Both the position numbers and the translations under genes were made by a program. 5,061 nt of DNA from Gallionellaceae bacterium (GTDB lineage: Bacteria > Pseudomonadota > Gammaproteobacteria > Burkholderiales > Gallionellaceae), in the NCBI GenBank assembly GCA_947445045.1, contig CANFCA010000115.1, positions 1-5,061 of the forward strand. The letters run 5' to 3'. Positions within the stretch are counted from its first letter, which is position 1. Each line of letters opens with the position of its first letter. The notes beneath the pieces were generated by a model, which made no database searches, was not told the origin of the DNA, and saw nothing but the letters and a program-made list of their open reading frames with translations. Of this stretch, positions 1-5,061 are shown one piece after another.

Positions 1-1
1 C

Positions 2-895
2 ATCGGTGATACGGCCTTGCTGCCTAAGCTGCTTGCGCAACATCGTCCGCGCGCGGTGGTGAATTTTGCGGCGGAAAGTCACGTGGATCGCTCCATTCAT
101 GGCCCTGAAGATTTTATTCAAACCAATATCGTCGGTACGTTTCATTTGCTGGAAGCTGTGCGTAGTTATTGGGGTGGATTGGCAGAAGCAGACAAAACGG
201 ACTTCCGGTTTTTGCATGTTTCGACCGATGAGGTATATGGCTCCTTGACCAAGGATGAGCCGGCCTTCACTGAAACGCATCGCTACGAACCGAACAGCCC
301 TTACTCTGCCAGCAAAGCGGCGAGTGACCATCTGGTGCGTGCGTATCACCATACCTATGGCTTGCCGGTATTGACTACCAACTGCTCTAATAACTATGGC
401 CCGTATCATTTCCCTGAGAAGCTTATTCCACTGATGATCGTTAACGCACTGGCGGGGAAAAATTTGCCCGTGTATGGCGATGGGCAGCAGATTCGTGATT
501 GGCTGTACGTCAAAGATCATTGCTCTGCGATTCGTTGTGTGCTGGACAAAGGCAAGTTGGGCGAGGTTTACAACGTGGGTGGATGGAATGAAAAGGCCAA
601 TCTCGACATCGTGCATATCGTTTGTGCACTGCTGGATGAATTGCGTCCACGAGCCGATGGAAAATCTTATCGTGAACAGATCACCTTTGTTACAGATCGC
701 CCCGGACATGATCGCCGCTATGCCATTGATGCGCGAAAAATTGAACGTGAGCTGGGTTGGAAACCAGTTGAAACGTTTGAGACAGGTATTCGTAAAACCG
801 TGCAGTGGTATCTGGACAATCAGGGGTGGGTGAATAACGTCCTGTCCGGCAACTACCGGCAGTGGGTTGAAAAAAACTACGCTGTACGTTTCTGA
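2..895 (+). CDS. rfbB: dTDP-glucose 4,6-dehydratase (RmlB/RfbB), 5'-truncated by the window edge
   Basis: This enzyme converts dTDP-glucose to dTDP-4-dehydro-6-deoxyglucose with bound NAD+, the second step of dTDP-L-rhamnose synthesis in the cytoplasm. The reading frame is open from base 2 to the TGA at 893-895 (297 codons). The family is usually about 350-360 residues, so roughly 55-60 N-terminal residues, including the GxxGxxG nucleotide loop, lie outside the window. The TTG at 17 is internal and not a start. Visible family marks are [10 protein letters not shown] followed by TNIVGT, the catalytic TDE triad (window codons 75-77, in VSTDEVYGS), the short-chain-dehydrogenase YxxxK (Tyr at codon 101, Lys at 105, in [11 protein letters not shown]), the [14 protein letters not shown] block, and [12 protein letters not shown] near the C-terminus. 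The stop overlaps the rfbD start by one base (TGATG), so the two genes are almost certainly cotranscribed and translationally coupled. Nothing looks damaged. A sibling such as RffG is possible, but the adjacent rfbD favours the rhamnose role. Confidence 0.96.
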   Translation: MGDTALLPKLLAQHRPRAVVNFAAESHVDRSIHGPEDFIQTNIVGTFHLLEAVRSYWGGLAEADKTDFRFLHVSTDEVYGSLTKDEPAFTETHRYEPNSPYSASKAASDHLVRAYHHTYGLPVLTTNCSNNYGPYHFPEKLIPLMIVNALAGKNLPVYGDGQQIRDWLYVKDHCSAIRCVLDKGKLGEVYNVGGWNEKANLDIVHIVCALLDELRPRADGKSYREQITFVTDRPGHDRRYAIDARKIERELGWKPVETFETGIRKTVQWYLDNQGWVNNVLSGNYRQWVEKNYAVRF

Positions 896-1806
896 TGAAA
901 ATTCTACTGCTTGGAAAAAACGGTCAAGTCGGCTGGGAGCTACAGCGTAGCCTCGCGCCGTTAGGTGAAGTAATCGCGCTGGATCGCAACAGCACGTTAT
1001 GCGGCGATTTATCCAAATTGGATGCACTTGCGGAAACCGTACGTTCAATTAAACCGGACATTATTGTTAATGCTGCCGCGCATACCGCAGTGGATAAGGC
1101 CGAAAGCGAGCCAGAGCTGGCGCGCACGCTTAATGCGCTTGCGCCCGCTGTGTTGGCAGCAGAAGCCAAGCGCATCAATGCTTGGTTGATTCATTACTCA
1201 ACCGATTATGTGTTTGATGGCAGTGGGGGTAAGCCGTGGCGCGAAACCGATGCAACCGGGCCGCTCAGTGTGTATGGCGCGACCAAGCTGGAAGGTGAAC
1301 AACTCATCCAGCAATCCGGTTGCAAACATCTAATTTTTCGCACCAGTTGGGTATATGGCGCGCGCGGTGGAAACTTCGCAAAAACCATGCTACGTCTGGC
1401 TCAGGAACGTGACAGCTTAAACGTTATTAACGACCAGATCGGCGCACCAACGGGGTCGGATTTGTTGGCCGATGTGACGGCTCATGCAATTCGCGCTGCA
1501 CAACAACACGCTGATTTATCAGGCTTGTATCACTTGGTGTCAGGCGGTGAAACATCGTGGCATGGCTATGCCAGCTTTATAATTGATTTGGCGAGACGAG
1601 CCGAGATTCAGATTAAGGTTGTGCCCGAAGCGATTAAACCCGTGCCTACCAGTGCCTTCCCCACGCCAGCAAAACGTCCACACAATTCGCGTATGGACAC
1701 AACAAGACTGCAGCAGACATTTGATTTGCATCTGCCTCCGTGGCAAGCAGGCGTAGTGCGGATGTTGAGTGAAGTGTTGCAGCGGGATATAAGTCATTTG
1801 CCGTAA
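895..1806 (+). CDS. rfbD: dTDP-4-dehydrorhamnose reductase (RmlD/RfbD)
   Basis: This enzyme performs the last step of dTDP-L-rhamnose synthesis, the NAD(P)H-dependent reduction of dTDP-4-dehydro-L-rhamnose. It acts in the cytoplasm and supplies rhamnose for O-antigen or other surface glycans. The protein is 303 residues, normal for the family. The Rossmann loop GKNGQVG is at residues 7-13, the STDYVFDG motif carrying the catalytic Thr at 102-109, and YGATK with Tyr127 and Lys131 is the catalytic YxxxK pair. The RTSWVYG and NDQIGAPT blocks typical of RmlD follow. The ATG at 895 overlaps the rfbB stop (TGATG). I see no strong Shine-Dalgarno sequence just upstream, so initiation probably depends on ribosomes finishing rfbB. 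The gene ends 163 bp before the convergent phoU stop. The usual partners rfbA and rfbC do not follow it, so they must lie upstream of the window or elsewhere. Confidence 0.96.
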   Translation: MKILLLGKNGQVGWELQRSLAPLGEVIALDRNSTLCGDLSKLDALAETVRSIKPDIIVNAAAHTAVDKAESEPELARTLNALAPAVLAAEAKRINAWLIHYSTDYVFDGSGGKPWRETDATGPLSVYGATKLEGEQLIQQSGCKHLIFRTSWVYGARGGNFAKTMLRLAQERDSLNVINDQIGAPTGSDLLADVTAHAIRAAQQHADLSGLYHLVSGGETSWHGYASFIIDLARRAEIQIKVVPEAIKPVPTSAFPTPAKRPHNSRMDTTRLQQTFDLHLPPWQAGVVRMLSEVLQRDISHLP

Positions 1807-1812
1807 AGCTTT

Positions 1813-1936
1813 CGTCATTCCCGCGCATGCGGAAATCCAGCAAAACAACAACTCCGTGTAGCGGACAAAACCCTGTGTTGTCCTGCTACGCAGGGCTTAT
1901 TTCATCGACTAGATTTCCGCCTGCGCGGAAATGACG
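1813..1936. repeat. 124-bp inverted-repeat (MITE-like) intergenic element with CGTCATT...GGAAATC arms
   Basis: The left arm 1813-1840 and the reverse complement of the right arm 1909-1936 match at 25 of 28 positions. Each arm is itself a short palindrome: the right arm holds ATTTCCGC-ctgc-GCGGAAAT (perfect 8-bp stem), the left arm the same with one mismatch. The arms resemble the dispersed CGTCATTCCCGC...GCGGGAATCCAG repeats common between genes in many proteobacteria; that family link is from memory. The core between the arms is also structured (see the separate entry). No clear target-site duplication and no coding capacity are seen. It lies between two convergent genes, so it could act as a bidirectional terminator or mRNA 3' stabiliser, which is inference. 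Confidence 0.8.
1858..1889. terminator. Stem-loop core of the inverted-repeat element, possible terminator between rfbD and phoU
   Basis: GTAGCGGACAA (1858-1868) pairs with TTGTCCTGCTAC (1878-1889) as an 11-bp stem with one bulged T at 1884 and a 9-nt loop. Two alternatives compete with it: CCTGC-tac-GCAGG (1882-1894), and CCCTG (1871-1875) with CAGGG (1891-1895). Read on the minus strand, the last one is followed by TTTT, a weak intrinsic-terminator shape downstream of phoU. No long T tract follows on the plus strand, so termination of rfbD here is less well supported. Confidence 0.4.
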
Positions 1937-1969
1937 GAAGTTGAGAGCGGCGTTGACTTCTCTATCAAG

Positions 1970-2680
1970 CTACAACTGTACTTCGCGATCAATTTCATCC
2001 GCAGTGATGTGTCGAACGTCCCGCCCTTTGACCATGTAGATTACATATTCTGAAATATTTTTTGCGTGGTCGCCGATACGTTCGATGGCTTTGGCTACAA
2101 ATAAAATTTCCAACGAAGTTGAAATGGTGCGCGGATCTTCCATCATGAACGTGATGAGATAGCGCATGATGGCTCGAAACTCTTCATCCACTTGATCATC
2201 CTGCCGCACCACTTGTGCGGCCATGACAATATCCAGGCGGGCAAAAGCATCGAGGGATTTACGCAACATGTCGAGCGCGATTTCCGCAGCATGTTTAATC
2301 TCATGGTAGCGTGGCAGAACGAGCCCGGAAGATTTTTGCGAAAGTAATTTCGCCATACGGGCAATTTTCTCCGCCTCATCTCCAATCCGCTCCAAGTCAG
2401 TGATAGTTTTGATCACCGCCATCACTAAACGTAAATCACCTGCGGCAGGTTGGCGACGTGCGATGACTTGGCTGCAAGCCTCATCAATTTTGACTTCCAG
2501 GGTATTAACACGACGGTCGTTTTCAATCACTTCCGTCATCAAAGCAATATCACCACTCATCAGTGATTCAACCGCACTTTTGATTTGGCTTTCAACCAGG
2601 CCGCCCATTTGCAACACACTTGCGCGGATAGCTTCGAGGTCGGCATCAAACTGTCGAGAAATATGATCGCTACTAGGCAT
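1970..2680 (-). CDS. phoU: Phosphate-signalling regulator PhoU
   Basis: PhoU is a cytoplasmic all-helical protein. It couples the Pst phosphate transporter to the PhoR/PhoB two-component system and keeps the Pho regulon off when phosphate is plentiful. The product has 236 residues, close to the usual 220-240. It has the two tandem three-helix PhoU repeats, each with its metal-binding signature: DLERIGDEAEKIA around residues 95-107, and IERIGDHAKNIS around 199-210. The C-terminal EYVIYMVKGRDVRH is typical. The ATG at 2680 is preceded by GAAGGA (2688-2693), a good ribosome site with a 7-nt spacer, which fixes the start. It lies 60 bp downstream of rpiA on the same strand, with no pst, phoB or phoR gene in the window. 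That is unlike the common pstSCAB-phoU arrangement. A Pho-box-like promoter sits just upstream, suggesting its own phosphate control. Confidence 0.96.
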   Translation of the reverse strand: MPSSDHISRQFDADLEAIRASVLQMGGLVESQIKSAVESLMSGDIALMTEVIENDRRVNTLEVKIDEACSQVIARRQPAAGDLRLVMAVIKTITDLERIGDEAEKIARMAKLLSQKSSGLVLPRYHEIKHAAEIALDMLRKSLDAFARLDIVMAAQVVRQDDQVDEEFRAIMRYLITFMMEDPRTISTSLEILFVAKAIERIGDHAKNISEYVIYMVKGRDVRHITADEIDREVQL

Positions 2681-2703
2681 GATTCATTCCTTCAAAAACA
2701 AAC

Positions 2704-2737
2704 AACATAAACAAAAAATATGACGGGTAGATGACAG
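2704..2737 (-). promoter_or_regulatory. Putative PhoB-dependent phoU promoter: Pho box plus -10
   Basis: Read on the minus strand, CTGTCAT (2737-2731), a 4-nt spacer CTAC, and CCGTCAT (2726-2720) form two direct 7-mers with an 11-bp period. The known Pho box is CTGTCAT-N4-CTGTCAY, so 13 of 14 repeat bases agree; the spacer is less AT-rich than the consensus. Ten bases downstream is TATGTT (2709-2704), matching TATAAT at 4 of 6 positions. This is about where a PhoB-activated promoter has its -10, with the Pho box replacing the -35. A transcript starting about 7 bp later would carry a short leader containing the phoU ribosome site. The box shares bases with a hairpin, so chance resemblance created by the hairpin repeats remains possible. 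Confidence 0.55.
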
Positions 2738-2752
2738 TCATTACACCGTCAT
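2713..2752 (-). terminator. Intrinsic terminator of rpiA, overlapping its last codons
   Basis: On the minus strand ATGACGG (2752-2746), GTA (2744-2742) and ATGA (2741-2738) pair with TCAT (2734-2731), TAC (2729-2727) and CCGTCAT (2726-2720). This gives a 14-bp stem with two single-base bulges (2745 and 2730) and a CTG loop. It is followed by A and then six T (2718-2713), the classical Rho-independent shape. The upstream arm covers the last rpiA codons and the TAA stop (2743-2741), so a translating ribosome could hinder folding. A-rich sequence also precedes the stem, giving a bidirectional look, but no plus-strand gene needs it. Confidence 0.65.
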
Positions 2753-3403
2753 GGTTTTTACGCCTTCTGGTGTGCCCAGCAGCAGTACATCCGCTGAACG
2801 ACGCGCAAATAAACCGTTAGTGACCACACCCGCAATGTGATCCAAAGTTGACTCTAGCTCAACCGGATTCATAATTTGCAGTCCGTGTACATCAAGAATC
2901 AGGTTGCCGTTATCGGTAGTAAAGCCTTCACGCAAGGCGGGTTGCCCACCCAGCTTGACCAGTTGTCGCGCCACTGAGCTGCGCGCCATGGGGATGACTT
3001 CAATCGGCAATGGAAATTTGCCCAGCACATCAACCAGCTTGCTGGCATCACATACACAGATAAATTTTTTGCTGGCTGCAGCAACGATTTTTTCACGCGT
3101 CAACGCGCCGCCGCCGCCTTTCACCATGTGCAGGTGACGAGTGATTTCGTCTGCGCCATCCACATAAACCTGTAAGTCACCTGCGTCATTTAGCGATAAC
3201 ACCTCAATGCCATGGGCTTGCAAGCGTTTTGCTGAGGCTTCTGAGCTGGCGACGGCACCCCGTATCTTATTTTTAATTTTGGCTAATTCATCAATAAAAA
3301 AGTTAGCAGTAGAGCCGGTGCCTACGCCAACGATGCAATCGAAAGGGACATATTCAATCGCTGCTTTTGCAACAGCCTGTTTTAACTCATCTTGACTTAA
3401 CAT
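2741..3403 (-). CDS. rpiA: Ribose-5-phosphate isomerase A
   Basis: RpiA interconverts ribose 5-phosphate and ribulose 5-phosphate in the non-oxidative pentose-phosphate pathway, supplying ribose for nucleotides. It is cytoplasmic, normally a dimer. The product has 220 residues, essentially the usual length (about 219 in E. coli). Motifs in order are GVGTGST (26-32, phosphate and substrate loop), SSEASAKRL (53-61), DGADEI (82-87, with the two substrate-contacting Asp at 82 and 85) and [12 protein letters not shown] (95-106). In the last, Lys95 and Glu104 correspond to the conserved lysine and catalytic base. The ATG at 3403 gives [11 protein letters not shown], which lines up with the N-terminus of known RpiA. 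The ribosome site upstream is weak (GTGAG about 8 nt away). It is transcribed away from the phosphoglucomutase gene across 144 bp and toward phoU, with a hairpin terminator overlapping its 3' end. No anomaly is seen in the protein. Confidence 0.97.
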   Translation of the reverse strand: MLSQDELKQAVAKAAIEYVPFDCIVGVGTGSTANFFIDELAKIKNKIRGAVASSEASAKRLQAHGIEVLSLNDAGDLQVYVDGADEITRHLHMVKGGGGALTREKIVAAASKKFICVCDASKLVDVLGKFPLPIEVIPMARSSVARQLVKLGGQPALREGFTTDNGNLILDVHGLQIMNPVELESTLDHIAGVVTNGLFARRSADVLLLGTPEGVKTMTV

Positions 3404-3438
3404 TTAATTTGCTCACTTTCAGTTTTGTTTTTCCGCAC

Positions 3439-3449
3439 GCAATTATTGC
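3439..3449. promoter_or_regulatory. Short perfect palindrome in the divergent rpiA/pgm intergenic region
   Basis: GCAATTATTGC is a perfect 5+1+5 inverted repeat, 36 bp from the rpiA start and about 100 bp from the pgm start. Read on the minus strand it contains AATAAT, which matches TATAAT at 5 of 6 positions and could be the rpiA -10, but no good -35 stands at the right distance. It could instead be an operator. I do not recognise a specific regulator. Confidence 0.2.
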
Positions 3450-3472
3450 AGGAATTGGGCTGCTTGGGTGAA

Positions 3473-3501
3473 TTGGCGAGCCAAGTTAGTTGCGCTATCA
3501 A
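3473..3501 (+). promoter_or_regulatory. Weak candidate sigma-70 promoter for pgm
   Basis: TTGGCG (3473-3478) and TATCAA (3496-3501) each match the -35 and -10 consensus at 4 of 6 positions and are 17 bp apart. They lie 47 bp upstream of the pgm ATG. This is the best spaced pair seen in the 144-bp divergent region, but pairs of this quality occur often by chance. Confidence 0.25.
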
Positions 3502-3532
3502 GTGGTAAGATATCAAACAAAATATTTCATAA

Positions 3533-5061
<1,529 letters not shown>

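Noticed and set aside
17..19. TTG at 17 as a start codon for rfbB
   Set aside because: The frame stays open to base 2 and the translated residues upstream continue the family alignment; the real start and the GxxGxxG loop are outside the window.
1540..1851. Minus-strand open frames of 103 and 65 codons near the end of rfbD
   Set aside because: They begin inside the inverted-repeat arm and run antisense through rfbD. Their first residues (FRMRGNDE or SACAGMT style) are the usual spurious translation of this repeat type.
2720..2752. 33-bp dyad as a repressor operator only
   Set aside because: The symmetry is centred at 2736, but with bulges the RNA pairing extends to 14 bp and a T6 tract follows directly, so a terminator explains it better than an operator.

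Overview
This is an ordinary chromosomal stretch of a Gram-negative proteobacterium. The style of the PhoU, RpiA and dTDP-rhamnose proteins and the moderate GC content suggest a betaproteobacterium, perhaps of the Nitrosomonadales/Gallionellales type. That placement rests on remembered family resemblance, not on a search. Five protein genes are present, two of them cut by the window ends. I see no rRNA, tRNA, CRISPR array, transposase or phage gene.

Layout: (1) 2-1806, plus strand: the end of rfbB (dTDP-glucose 4,6-dehydratase) and complete rfbD (dTDP-4-dehydrorhamnose reductase), overlapping by one base (TGATG). They carry out two steps of dTDP-L-rhamnose synthesis for surface polysaccharide. 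(2) 1807-1969: the gap between convergent rfbD and phoU, filled by a 124-bp element with 28-nt inverted arms (25 of 28 matching) and a structured core. (3) 1970-3403, minus strand: rpiA (ribose-5-phosphate isomerase A) followed 60 bp later by phoU (phosphate-signalling regulator). (4) 3404-3547: a 144-bp divergent intergenic region. (5) 3548 to the window end, plus strand: a PGM1-type phosphoglucomutase missing only its extreme C-terminus.

The genes link central carbon metabolism with envelope sugar supply. Phosphoglucomutase makes glucose-1-phosphate, the precursor that RmlA would turn into dTDP-glucose for RfbB and RfbD. RpiA belongs to the pentose-phosphate pathway, and PhoU damps the phosphate-starvation response. 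rfbA and rfbC are not in the window.

The point most worth a second look is the 60-bp rpiA-phoU gap. A strong intrinsic-terminator-like hairpin starts inside the last rpiA codons and ends in a T6 tract. Its downstream half also reads as a near-consensus Pho box (13 of 14 repeat bases, 11-bp period) with a -10-like hexamer 10 bp further on. One piece of DNA may therefore both end rpiA transcription and start phosphate-controlled phoU transcription. I found no clearly new system; the coding content is conserved housekeeping.
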